From an uncultured Muribaculaceae bacterium (GTDB lineage: Bacteria; Bacteroidota; Bacteroidia; Bacteroidales; Muribaculaceae): a stretch of DNA of 13,776 nt. Made by a program: the position numbers and the translations under genes. Positions 6,640-13,666 of this stretch are shown here, piece after piece (the first letter of the stretch is position 1; the number at the start of each line of letters is the position of its first letter). The DNA is taken from positions 1-13,776 of the forward strand of contig CAKUQQ010000023.1 of assembly GCA_934675575.1 (NCBI GenBank). The letters are read 5' to 3'. The notes below the pieces were generated by a model, which was not told the origin of the DNA, searched no databases, and saw only the letters and a program-made list of their open reading frames with translations.

Positions 6640-7194
6640 ATGAACAAAAGTTATGTGTTTTTTGCAGACGGCTTTGAGGAAATTGAGGCGTTGACGGTGG
6701 TAGATGTGCTGCGCAGAGCAGGCATGAGTGTGGAAATGGTTTCAATAAACGAAACCGCTGAAGTGACAGGTGCTCACGATGTAGTTGTAAAGGCCGACAC
6801 AACGATAGCCGATGTGGATTTGAACAACGCTCAATGGCTGATTTTGCCTGGTGGAATGCCAGGAGCAACAAATCTTGCTAACTGCCACGCCGTGTGTGAA
6901 GCTTTGCTGAAACAGAACGCCAAAGGTGACGGTATAGCTGCAATTTGTGCTTCGCCATCGGTGGTGTTTGGGTCGCTTGGCTTGCTTAATGGCAAGAAAG
7001 CCGTGTGTTATCCGGGCATGGAAGCCGGTATGAAAGGCGCGATTGTGGGTGACGGTCAAGTGGCTGTTGACGGAAACATAATAACAGGAAACGGTCCTGC
7101 TGCAGCCACAGCATTTGCTTTGGCAATAGCGGCAGCCACAAAAGGTGAGGCTGTGGCTCAAGCTGTGGCTGACGGCATGCTTGTGAAATTTTGA
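6640..7194 (+). CDS. DJ-1/PfpI (YajL-like) family protein
   Basis: The protein has 184 residues with a flavodoxin-like fold of the DJ-1 superfamily, cytoplasmic and without a signal peptide. The nucleophile elbow AAICASPSVV puts the reactive cysteine at 103. The partner glutamate is Glu16 in FADGFEEIEA. LPGGMPGATNL is the usual block before it. The subfamily is that of YajL and human DJ-1 (chaperone, glyoxalase or deglycase activities are reported and debated), not ThiJ in thiamine synthesis. It lies 65 bases after the radical SAM gene on the same strand, in an A-rich leader without a TAnnTTTG box, so it may belong to the aroC transcript. A strong terminator follows. Confidence 0.9.
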   Translation: MNKSYVFFADGFEEIEALTVVDVLRRAGMSVEMVSINETAEVTGAHDVVVKADTTIADVDLNNAQWLILPGGMPGATNLANCHAVCEALLKQNAKGDGIAAICASPSVVFGSLGLLNGKKAVCYPGMEAGMKGAIVGDGQVAVDGNIITGNGPAAATAFALAIAAATKGEAVAQAVADGMLVKF

Positions 7195-7210
7195 AAGCAG
7201 AAACTACTGT

Positions 7211-7245
7211 AAAAAATGCGCCGCTTGTATTGTGGCGCATTTTTT
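7211..7245. terminator. Bidirectional rho-independent terminator
   Basis: AAAAAATGCGCCGC (7211-7224) pairs with GTGGCGCATTTTTT (7232-7245) around TTGTATT. The GC-rich core is flanked by A6 on one side and T6 on the other, so both the plus-strand DJ-1 transcript and the minus-strand WbsX-like transcript end in a U-tract. Confidence 0.9.
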
Positions 7246-7269
7246 GTTATGCAAAAGTGCCGTTTGGGG

Positions 7270-8466
7270 TTATTTGTTGTCAACGAACACTTTTTTTATG
7301 GCGTTTAGGTAGCCGTAGCCATACACGTTGTCTGGCTCCATGTAGCTTGTTTCGGTCCACTCGTTCCAACTGTTGATTGTGATAAGCGGAACTTGCTTTG
7401 GGTGACTGTCAACATATTTTTTAGCCATGCGGAGTCCTTTTTCAAACTCCTCTGGAGTGTTGTTGCGCACACGCATGCTTTTCTCCATGCGAGGGCTGTT
7501 GTCCCAGCCTATGCTCACATGAGGGTAGTATGGAATATCGAACTTGGAGTCGATTTTATACCATTCCTCCTCGGCTTTTTTGAGAATGTTGCTGTATTCG
7601 TCGTCCATCCACAAGTAGTGGCAGAACTGATAGTGTGTGGAGCTTGTGAAACCAAGTTTCTTGACGAAATCGTTTTCGGGAGTGTCGGTTTTGTTGGAGT
7701 CGAGTCCACTGTAGTTGAGGTTTGGTGCCCACATGGTGAGTTGTATGTCAAGACCGGGGAAACCGGCTTTTTTAACTTCGTTGGTAAACCACTTGAGTGC
7801 GTCGGCCGTTTTCTCAACTCCGCCAAGACCGTCGATGAGGTTTTTGACATCGTAAATCATAAACACCGGTTTGCCGTTGATTTTATAATAGTTAGGTAGC
7901 TTGAAGTAAAGCTCTATGTTGCGCTTGCAGATGCGTTCAAACTGCTCACGGCTCACTTTGCCCTGCCAAATTACGTTGTTCTCGTTGACATTATAGAGGC
8001 GAGTGTCCCAGAGGTTGAGCACGTCGTGGTTAGCCCACATGAGATAGAATTTCATCTTTTGGTTGTTGGGAGCCTTGAGGAAGCCGTTGCGGAGTGTGGT
8101 CTCCATGAATGGGCGGTCGTCGAACCAATACCAGTCGAATATGAAGACGTTGACACCATGGGTCACGGCCTGGTCAATCTCCATAGACATTACGGCGGAG
8201 TCGGCCTCGTTGACATAGCCCCACAATGGCTTGCGGTTCCAGTAGTGTCCTGGGTGACGCTGCTGCATGGTCATTACAGTTTCCCATTCACCCATGCCAG
8301 AAGGCCAGAACGGGCGAAGCCGTGGGTCGTCGGAGGCATAGGCCGGATAGAGGAATGCGGCGATGTCGTATTTTTGCTTTTTGTTTTGTGCTTTTGTCTG
8401 CGCAAAAGCCTTGAGTGTGGTGATGGCAATTAGCACTACCAACAGCAGTTTTAAGTTGTGTTTCAT
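7270..8466 (-). CDS. Secreted WbsX/GH99-like glycoside-active protein
   Basis: The protein has 398 residues. The N-terminus is a signal peptide (LLLVVLIAITTLKAFA, likely cut after Ala22), so the mature protein leaves the cytoplasm. The body resembles the WbsX family (Glyco_tran_WbsX), related to GH99 endo-mannosidases with a TIM barrel: FLYPAYASDD near 38-47, GVNVFIFDWYWFDD at 104-117, FYLMWANHD, and SWNEWTE at 366-372. Glu369 and Glu372 sit where the GH99 active-site glutamates occur. WbsX members are often called glycosyltransferases, but a secreted copy fits a polysaccharide hydrolase better. That is inference. No SusC/SusD pair or sulfatase is adjacent. No TAnnTTTG box is seen upstream. 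It converges with the DJ-1 gene. Confidence 0.8.
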   Translation of the reverse strand: MKHNLKLLLVVLIAITTLKAFAQTKAQNKKQKYDIAAFLYPAYASDDPRLRPFWPSGMGEWETVMTMQQRHPGHYWNRKPLWGYVNEADSAVMSMEIDQAVTHGVNVFIFDWYWFDDRPFMETTLRNGFLKAPNNQKMKFYLMWANHDVLNLWDTRLYNVNENNVIWQGKVSREQFERICKRNIELYFKLPNYYKINGKPVFMIYDVKNLIDGLGGVEKTADALKWFTNEVKKAGFPGLDIQLTMWAPNLNYSGLDSNKTDTPENDFVKKLGFTSSTHYQFCHYLWMDDEYSNILKKAEEEWYKIDSKFDIPYYPHVSIGWDNSPRMEKSMRVRNNTPEEFEKGLRMAKKYVDSHPKQVPLITINSWNEWTETSYMEPDNVYGYGYLNAIKKVFVDNK

Positions 8467-8523
8467 ATACGTTTTTTTAGTTTGTATGGATTATATTATT
8501 TGATGTTTTTGGCAAAAAGGTGG

Positions 8524-8560
8524 AAAATGAAGAACCGCAGAGCACTGTGCTCCACGGTTC
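8524..8560 (-). terminator. Terminator downstream of the first outer-membrane barrel gene
   Basis: In the minus-strand RNA, GAACCG/CGGTTC and GAGCA/TGCTC form a two-part stem (8532-8560) with a CA/CA internal loop and a 3-base apex, followed by UUCAUUUU (8531-8524). It begins 19 bases after the stop of the barrel gene. Confidence 0.7.
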
Positions 8561-8579
8561 GGGCATTATGAGTTTTGTG

Positions 8580-9203
8580 TCAGAACATGTAAGTGGCTGT
8601 GACTGTCCAGCATCGGTTTTTGGCTATGTTGTCGTCGAGCACCTTGGTGCGCAATGCCTCGCCTATGCTGAAATTATAGCTGCCGGCAATCTGCACTTTG
8701 TTGAACAACTCAAAGCCTGCGCCGAGGCGCATCATAACGTTGAGTGTCTTGTATTTCAACGCATCGGCAACATTGCTGTGGCCAACGAGGAATGAAAACA
8801 TAGGGCCGGCAAAAACCATTGGTGCCAGAGTGTTTTCAAATCCTTGCATATTGCGATAGCGGAACTTTAAGTCGATGGGAATGTCGAGGTAGTGGAGAGT
8901 GCAATCTTCAGTGCCGATGCCGTTTGACGACCAAACTTTTTTGTCGCCGAGATGAAGTGTGCCACGGCGCTGTGTGTAGAGCAAGGCGCTTCCGAAACCG
9001 AAACCAACACCAGAGAACATAAGTTCGCCTGAAACACCGCCAGTGAAGCCAAAGCTCTTGTCAACGGGGAATATGTCGGTTTGTTTGAAATGGATTTCGT
9101 TGTAGTTACCACCTAAAGTGACTCCCCAGCGAGATTGTGCGTAAGAAGGGGCGCAAGTGGCAGAGATAATGAAAAGTAATACGAGAAATAATGATTTCTT
9201 CAT
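8580..9203 (-). CDS. Outer-membrane beta-barrel protein, PorT-like
   Basis: The protein has 207 residues. The signal peptide ends SYA-Q, with likely cleavage after Ala22. The mature part is made of alternating amphipathic, glycine- and aromatic-rich strands (WGVTLGGNYNEI, GFTGGVSGELMF, FGSALLYTQRRG, LDIPIDLKFRY, LGAGFELFNKVQIAGSYNF) and ends in TATYMF, a C-terminal aromatic typical of outer-membrane barrels. It fits the OMP_b-brl_2/PorT family common in Bacteroidetes, with about eight strands expected. The ligand or role is unknown. LDIPI is typical of the family. It has its own promoter (9230-9260) and terminator, so it looks monocistronic. The next gene upstream appears to be a diverged paralogue. 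Confidence 0.82.
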   Translation of the reverse strand: MKKSLFLVLLFIISATCAPSYAQSRWGVTLGGNYNEIHFKQTDIFPVDKSFGFTGGVSGELMFSGVGFGFGSALLYTQRRGTLHLGDKKVWSSNGIGTEDCTLHYLDIPIDLKFRYRNMQGFENTLAPMVFAGPMFSFLVGHSNVADALKYKTLNVMMRLGAGFELFNKVQIAGSYNFSIGEALRTKVLDDNIAKNRCWTVTATYMF

Positions 9204-9229
9204 TTGTGAGCTTTGATTAAAATTTTATG

Positions 9230-9260
9230 CAAATCTACCATATTTTATCATAACGACCAA
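9230..9260 (-). promoter_or_regulatory. Promoter of the first barrel gene, -33 TTG and -7 TAGATTTG
   Basis: On the minus strand, TTG (9258-9260) is followed after exactly 20 bases by TAGATTTG (9230-9237) and then C. Both elements of the Bacteroidetes promoter are present with correct spacing. The predicted start is near 9226, with a leader of about 23 bases. Confidence 0.7.
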
Positions 9261-9401
9261 GTAAACTAAATGTTGGCAAGGAAAAAGGGAGAGCAAAGAG
9301 GCTCTTTTTAAGAATTATTAGGGTTAGCCAGACTAAACTCGCTTGTAGCCGGTGCGTGGGCCTTAGGGTGGGCGGCAAGCTAAGCGTGGGGCAAGAAAAG
9401 C
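9261..9401. other. Intergenic stretch with a small hairpin and clustered G-runs
   Basis: No gene is seen between the promoter of the first barrel gene and the terminator of the second. AGAGC (9290-9294) pairs with GCTCT (9301-9305), followed by TTTT on the plus strand and preceded by a purine run, so it could act as a weak terminator either way. Further right, GGG runs at 9358-9360, 9366-9368, 9370-9372 and 9388-9391 stand out on the plus strand. Confidence 0.4.
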
Positions 9402-9443
9402 AATACCCTCTGATGAGTTGCTGTAACTCGGTCAGAGGGTATT
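9394..9443 (-). terminator. Strong terminator of the second barrel gene
   Basis: AATACCCTCTGA (9402-9413) pairs perfectly with TCAGAGGGTATT (9432-9443). The inner arms GAGTT (9415-9419) and AACTC (9425-9429) extend the stem to about 18 bp with one bulged base. In the minus-strand RNA it is followed by GCUUUUCUU. It lies 59 bases after the stop of the second barrel gene. Confidence 0.85.
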
Positions 9444-9502
9444 TGTATGTGTGTGACGCGTGTTATTGGCACGCTTGACTCGTCTTGTGAAATAAGCTAT
9501 GA

Positions 9503-10144
9503 TTAGAAGAGGTAGGCTGCTGAGATAGTCCAGCAGTGGTCTTTTCCGTCAACAACCACGGCATCTACACCGGTTTCGTTCTTGATTTTGTCGTTGATTG
9601 ACTTTGATAGGCCGCAACCGTATGAAGCTGCAACCTGAAGATGCTTGAGAAGCTCTACACCGAAGCCGAAGTTCCAGCCCCACACGGAGCGTTTGTTCTC
9701 AAGAAAATCGTCGCCCTTGTCGCTGACAAGGATAGCCAGATCGGGTCCAGTGGTGAGGAATGGTGCAATGATGTTGCCTGTGCCGAGGAAACTGAGTTTG
9801 TATTTCAGATTAATGGGAATGTCGATGTAGTCGCGCTTGAAAGTTTCGTCGCCGACATTGGAACTGGCGTTTTTGAGCACCACTTCGCCCGAACGGTGTG
9901 CGTAGAGGAGAGAAGCATCGAGGCAAAGGCCTGTGAGTGGCAAACCGATTTCGGTCATAACTCCGCCAGTGAAGCCAGTGCGGTTGTTGCTGTTGAAGTT
10001 GTCGTTGATGACATCGTTGCTGAAATGCAATTTGTTGATTGCAACACCAGCCTTAACACCAAAACGGATTTGTGCGCTTGCTGGAACGGCAAAAGCTAAA
10101 GTCATGGCTAAAGCCAGTGCGATGGTGGATTTGAATAGTTTCAT
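9503..10144 (-). CDS. Outer-membrane beta-barrel protein, PorT-like (second copy)
   Basis: The protein has 213 residues from the chosen start MKLFKSTIALA (ATG at 10142-10144). An in-frame ATG 21 codons upstream exists, but it would put a cysteine-rich, non-signal sequence before a good signal peptide (ending PASA-Q, cut after Ala24). The mature part is a beta-barrel of the same type as the neighbour: GVKAGVAINKLHFS, GFTGGVMTEIGLP, DASLLYAHRSGEV, YIDIPINLKYKL, GFGVELLKHLQVAASYG, ending CWTISAAYLF. The neighbour ends CWTVTATYMF and shares the DIPI block, so the two are likely distant tandem paralogues. It has a -7 box at 10233-10240 and a strong terminator, hence its own transcript with a leader of about 85 bases. 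Confidence 0.83.
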   Translation of the reverse strand: MKLFKSTIALALAMTLAFAVPASAQIRFGVKAGVAINKLHFSNDVINDNFNSNNRTGFTGGVMTEIGLPLTGLCLDASLLYAHRSGEVVLKNASSNVGDETFKRDYIDIPINLKYKLSFLGTGNIIAPFLTTGPDLAILVSDKGDDFLENKRSVWGWNFGFGVELLKHLQVAASYGCGLSKSINDKIKNETGVDAVVVDGKDHCWTISAAYLF

Positions 10145-10232
10145 AAAGCTATAAGATTTTTTGATGAATGTTCTGTTTAATAAGGCACAACACTCATGCA
10201 TAAGCATGTGCTGCTGGCTCGCTATATCACTG

Positions 10233-10240
10233 CAAAGCTA
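10233..10240 (-). promoter_or_regulatory. Promoter of the second barrel gene, -7 box TAGCTTTG
   Basis: On the minus strand TAGCTTTG is followed by C, a full match to TAnnTTTGC. The predicted start is near 10229. The leader (10145-10229) holds a small hairpin, CATGC (10196-10200) with GCATG (10205-10209). Confidence 0.6.
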
Positions 10241-10292
10241 TGAAAAAAAGTGTAACTCGAAAAGAATCAAGCTATTTTTTGCCTAACTTAAA

Positions 10293-10865
10293 TCAGCGCT
10301 TGTGCGATGGCTTGAACCCTTTGATGCGATAGTCACAGCGCACTTTGCCCTTGACGATGTTGTTGAGCTTGGCGCGAATGAGCTGCTTGCGAATGGGTGA
10401 TATGTGGTCGATGAACAGTGTGCCGTCGAGGTGGTCGTATTCGTGTTGCACAACTCGCGCGAGATAGCCTTCAATATCTTCTTCGTGTTGAGCCCAGTTT
10501 TCGTCGAACCACTTGAGGTGTATCTTGCTGTGACGTGTGACGCTCTCACTGATGCCAGGCAGGCTGAGGCAACCTTCCTCGCGCGTAACGGTCTTGCTGT
10601 TTTCGTCGATGGTGAGTTCTGGATTGATAAGCACGAATTTCTTGCCTTTCAGTTCTGGCATATCATCAGAAATAACGTCAACGTCGATATAAATGAGTCG
10701 AATGTTAAGACCCACCTGTGGTGCAGCGATGCCGATTCCGTTGCTGGCATACATGGTGTCTTTCATATTTTGAATTAGTTTAGCCAAATCGGGGTAGTTT
10801 TGGTCGATTTCGGCTGAAACATTGCGAAGCACGGGGTGACCGTAGATGTAAACTGGAAGTGTCAT
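10293..10865 (-). CDS. def: Peptide deformylase
   Basis: Def removes the formyl group from the N-terminal methionine of nascent proteins. It is a metal-dependent (usually Fe2+) cytoplasmic hydrolase acting at the ribosome exit. It has 190 residues. Motif 1 is GIGIAAPQ (43-50), motif 2 EGCLS (97-101) with ligand Cys99, and motif 3 HEYDH (141-145) with ligands His141 and His145 and catalytic Glu142. All are intact. The ATG at 10863-10865 overlaps the ruvX TGA (ATGA), which implies coupled translation as the last gene of rho-ruvX-def. I see no clear intrinsic terminator after it. The promoter of the next gene lies 53 bases beyond its stop. Confidence 0.97.
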   Translation of the reverse strand: MTLPVYIYGHPVLRNVSAEIDQNYPDLAKLIQNMKDTMYASNGIGIAAPQVGLNIRLIYIDVDVISDDMPELKGKKFVLINPELTIDENSKTVTREEGCLSLPGISESVTRHSKIHLKWFDENWAQHEEDIEGYLARVVQHEYDHLDGTLFIDHISPIRKQLIRAKLNNIVKGKVRCDYRIKGFKPSHKR

Positions 10866-11284
10866 ATTGTTGAGTTAATGCTTTGTAGATAGTCATTGAG
10901 AATGATGGTGGCAGCAATGCAATCGACATTGGCTTTTTTTTGCCTGTCGCTTTTTTTCATGCCACCCATAATCATAGCCTGATGCGCTATGGTGGAGGTG
11001 AAGCGCTCGTCGTAGAACACCACTGGCACATTGGGGAATGTGTTTTTCAAAGAGTTGACAAATGGCGTGATATAGCGCATCGACTCACTGGGTTGCCCAT
11101 TGAGTTGCGATGGCTTGCCCACCACGAAGAGCTCAACACTGTTGGCTGCCAAATAATCCTTGAGAAAAGCGATGAGGTTTTTGGTTTCGACAGTGCCAAT
11201 GGGGTTGGCAATGAGCTTCAGTGGGTCGGTAGCCGCAATGCCGGTGCGCTTCTTGCCGTAGTCAATGCTGATGATGCGTGCCAT
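10862..11284 (-). CDS. ruvX: YqgF/RuvX family nuclease (putative pre-16S rRNA nuclease or Holliday junction resolvase)
   Basis: The protein has 140 residues with an RNase H-like fold. The first strand is ISIDYGKKRTGIA (5-17) with acidic Asp8. It continues with VVGKPSQLNG (54-63), YDERFTS (91-97) and the last acidic site DCIAATIIL (121-129). In E. coli YqgF takes part in maturing the 5' end of 16S rRNA, and a Holliday-junction resolvase role was proposed from homology. Which applies here cannot be told. The gene begins 13 bases after the rho stop and ends in a 4-base overlap with def. Adjacency of ruvX and def is, to my knowledge, common in Bacteroidetes. Having rho in front fits co-transcription. 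Confidence 0.93.
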   Translation of the reverse strand: MARIISIDYGKKRTGIAATDPLKLIANPIGTVETKNLIAFLKDYLAANSVELFVVGKPSQLNGQPSESMRYITPFVNSLKNTFPNVPVVFYDERFTSTIAHQAMIMGGMKKSDRQKKANVDCIAATIILNDYLQSINSTI

Positions 11285-11297
11285 GAGCTGGTGTGGG

Positions 11298-13445
11298 TTA
11301 GTCGTTCATTGTCATTAGCAGCTCCTCGTTGGTGCGGGTGCGCTGCATGCGGTCTTTTATGAACTCCATTGCCTCGATGGAATTGCGGTCGCTCAAGAAG
11401 CGGCGCATAATCCACATACGGTTGAGCGTGTCTTGATTGAGCAGCAAATCGTCGCGGCGAGTGCTTGATGCAATGATGTCAACAGCAGGGAAGATGCGCT
11501 TGTTGGCAAGCTTGCGGTCGAGTTGAAGTTCCATATTGCCGGTTCCTTTGAATTCCTCGAAAATGACCTCGTCCATTTTTGAACCAGTTTCGATAAGAGC
11601 TGTGGCAATGATAGTGAGGCTTCCACCGCCCTCGATGTTGCGCGCTGCACCAAAGAAACGCTTGGGTCGCTGCAAGGCGTTGGCGTCAACACCACCGGAG
11701 AGAATCTTGCCCGAAGCAGGCGCGTTGGTGTTGTAGGCACGAGCCAGACGTGTTATGGAGTCAAGTAAAATCACCACATCGTGACCGCACTCCACCATTC
11801 GCTTGGCCTTGGCAAGCACAAGCTCGGCAATCTTGACATGGCGGTCGGCCGACTCATCAAATGTGGAAGCTATGACCTCGGCGTTGACGCTGCGAGCCAT
11901 ATCGGTCACTTCCTCTGGGCGCTCGTCAATGAGCAGGATAATCATGTAGGTGTCAGGGTGGTTCTCTGATATGGCATTTGCAATGTCTTTGAGCAATACG
12001 GTCTTACCTGTCTTGGGCGGAGCCACAATGAGTCCGCGCTGTCCCTTGCCTATGGGTGAGAACATATCAACCACGCGAGTGGATATGTTAGGGTGATTTT
12101 TGCTGACGAGGTTGAATTTCTCGTTAGGGAACAAAGGCACAAGGTGCTCAAACGGAACGCGGTCTCTCACATATTCTGGAGAGCGGCCGTTGATGTTCAT
12201 AACCTTGCACATGGGGAAGTATTTCTCACCCTCTTTGGGCGGACGTATGGAGCACTCCACAACGTCGCCGGTTTTTAGACACAAATTCTTGATTTGGGCT
12301 TGTGACACATAGATGTCGTCGGGCGAGGTGAGATAGTTATAGTCGGACGAGCGCAAGAAGCCATAGCCGTCGGGCATGATTTCGAGCACGCCAGTGCCTG
12401 TGAGAATGCCTTCGAAATCGTAAGGATTGTTGGCATAGGGATTGTCGGCGAGTTGCTGTGCGTCGGCTTGCGCTTGCTGTTGGTTTTTCTTTTTCTTCTT
12501 TTTGCCTGAAGATGCGGCTTTTTCTTTTTCGGGTTTAGGCTCTTGAATCAGAATGGGAGCCTTGGCAGCCTCCTCGGCTTCGCGCTTGCGTTTCTCTGCC
12601 TCGATTTTAGCATCTTTTTCTTTTTCTTCCTTGGTGCGAGGTTTGAAAGTCTGCACTGAGCCAGTGTTGAAGAAAGAGTCGAGAGAAGATGTGCGCTGAC
12701 GTTGTTTCGGAGCTTCTGGAGAGCCAAACAAGTCCATGAAGTCGGATTGCGGAGCTTTGTCGGTTTCGACAGCTGATTCAGCAGTATCTTGGGTTGCATT
12801 TGCACTATAGTCTTGCGGAGCTTCAGCTGGGGCATTGTCGGCCAGGGTGACTGGCTGTGTTGGCAGTGTGTTGGGTGCTTGTGGCTCTTGTGGAGCAGTA
12901 GGAGTGTTGTTGGTTTGGGCTTGTGGCTGGGCATCACCGGCAGAGCGCACTATGCGCTTGCGCTGACGAGGAGCCTTGGGCGTTTGGTCTTGTGTCTGCT
13001 GACTTTCGGCCTCGGCAGCAGGTTGGGTTGCGCTGTCGGGGTTTTGCGCCTGTTTGGCACTGCGGCCTCTTTTTGCCTTTGGTGCAGCCTTGTCGCTGTC
13101 GTTGGCTTGTGGTTGTGAGGCTTCGTGTGCATTATCTTTATCAGAGGCTTTTTTGTCGGTTTTGTCACCGGCGGCAGAGCCGTTGCTTGCATTGGCTGTA
13201 GTTTTGCCCTTTTCTTGTTTTGCCTTGTCTTGGGTTTTGGCCTTGGGAGAGGCGGCTTTGGCACGAGTGCGTTTCTTTGTGTCGTCCTTGGTGCCGTTTT
13301 GTGACTCAACAATGGCTTGCTGGTCTAAAATCTGATAAACAAGGTCGTCTTTTTCGTAGGAGTCAATTTTTTTAAGTCCCATAGATGTAGCAAGAGCCTT
13401 GAGATCGGCCTCGCTCATAGAATTTAAATCATTGATGTTATACAT
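11298..13445 (-). CDS. rho: Transcription termination factor Rho with a long disordered insertion
   Basis: Rho is a hexameric RNA-dependent ATPase that ends transcription. It has 715 residues from [15 protein letters not shown] (ATG at 13443-13445), against 419 in E. coli. An in-frame ATG 15 codons upstream is less likely, because family members start near this block. Order: Rho_N helical domain 1-45; disordered region about 46-340, rich in K, A, Q, P, E and T; RNA-binding cold-shock fold about 350-415 ([15 protein letters not shown]); ATPase to the end, with Walker A APPKTGKT at 475-482, LIDERPEEV (catalytic Glu508), Walker B VVILLD at 557-562, Q-loop [11 protein letters not shown] and arginine-finger block STRRDDLLL (Arg663/664). 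Residues 38-212 hold no F, W or Y. The core is intact. The promoter lies about 187 bases upstream. Confidence 0.97.
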   Translation of the reverse strand: MYNINDLNSMSEADLKALATSMGLKKIDSYEKDDLVYQILDQQAIVESQNGTKDDTKKRTRAKAASPKAKTQDKAKQEKGKTTANASNGSAAGDKTDKKASDKDNAHEASQPQANDSDKAAPKAKRGRSAKQAQNPDSATQPAAEAESQQTQDQTPKAPRQRKRIVRSAGDAQPQAQTNNTPTAPQEPQAPNTLPTQPVTLADNAPAEAPQDYSANATQDTAESAVETDKAPQSDFMDLFGSPEAPKQRQRTSSLDSFFNTGSVQTFKPRTKEEKEKDAKIEAEKRKREAEEAAKAPILIQEPKPEKEKAASSGKKKKKKNQQQAQADAQQLADNPYANNPYDFEGILTGTGVLEIMPDGYGFLRSSDYNYLTSPDDIYVSQAQIKNLCLKTGDVVECSIRPPKEGEKYFPMCKVMNINGRSPEYVRDRVPFEHLVPLFPNEKFNLVSKNHPNISTRVVDMFSPIGKGQRGLIVAPPKTGKTVLLKDIANAISENHPDTYMIILLIDERPEEVTDMARSVNAEVIASTFDESADRHVKIAELVLAKAKRMVECGHDVVILLDSITRLARAYNTNAPASGKILSGGVDANALQRPKRFFGAARNIEGGGSLTIIATALIETGSKMDEVIFEEFKGTGNMELQLDRKLANKRIFPAVDIIASSTRRDDLLLNQDTLNRMWIMRRFLSDRNSIEAMEFIKDRMQRTRTNEELLMTMND

Positions 13446-13632
13446 ATAGTAACGTATGAAATTGGATTTTAATGTAAGAATGCAATTCATGAGTGATGCA
13501 ACCTCAACGGCGAAAAACTCAGAGAATTGATTATTTAATTGTGGAATGTGTTAAGTTGTCTTGACAGAAAATTCGTGCAAGACGAAAATAAGATGTAGAA
13601 AAATGTGGACTTGAATATCCACCTGAACTTTG
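13446..13632 (-). promoter_or_regulatory. Long 5' leader of rho
   Basis: About 187 untranslated bases lie between the predicted start (near 13632) and the ATG. In the minus-strand RNA two short hairpins are each followed by a U-rich run: GUGGA/UCCAC (13605-13622) then AUUUUUC, and UUCGU/ACGAA (13572-13586) then UUUUC. Both stems are only 5 bp, so they are weak. Rho autoregulates its own leader in E. coli. The same may be true here, but that is inference. Confidence 0.4.
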
Positions 13633-13635
13633 ATG

Positions 13636-13666
13636 CAAAGTTAACAAAATATGAAATATCGGCAAA
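13636..13666 (-). promoter_or_regulatory. rho promoter, -33 TTTG and -7 TAACTTTG
   Basis: On the minus strand TTTG (13663-13666), a 19-base spacer and TAACTTTG (13636-13643) followed by C give a full Bacteroidetes promoter. This is the best promoter match in the window. Confidence 0.75.

Noticed and set aside
10145..10207. N-terminal extension of the second barrel protein by 21 residues
   Set aside because: It would precede a good signal peptide with a non-signal sequence. Starting at MKLFKS restores a normal export signal.
12484..12506. Programmed frameshift in the six-lysine run of Rho
   Set aside because: The lysines mix AAA and AAG codons and the longest A run is five. No slippery A-AAA-AAG heptamer is present, and the frame continues intact through the ATPase domain.
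13446..13490. N-terminal extension of Rho by 15 residues
   Set aside because: The upstream ATG is in frame, but the added residues are not typical of the family, which starts close to the MYNINDLN block.
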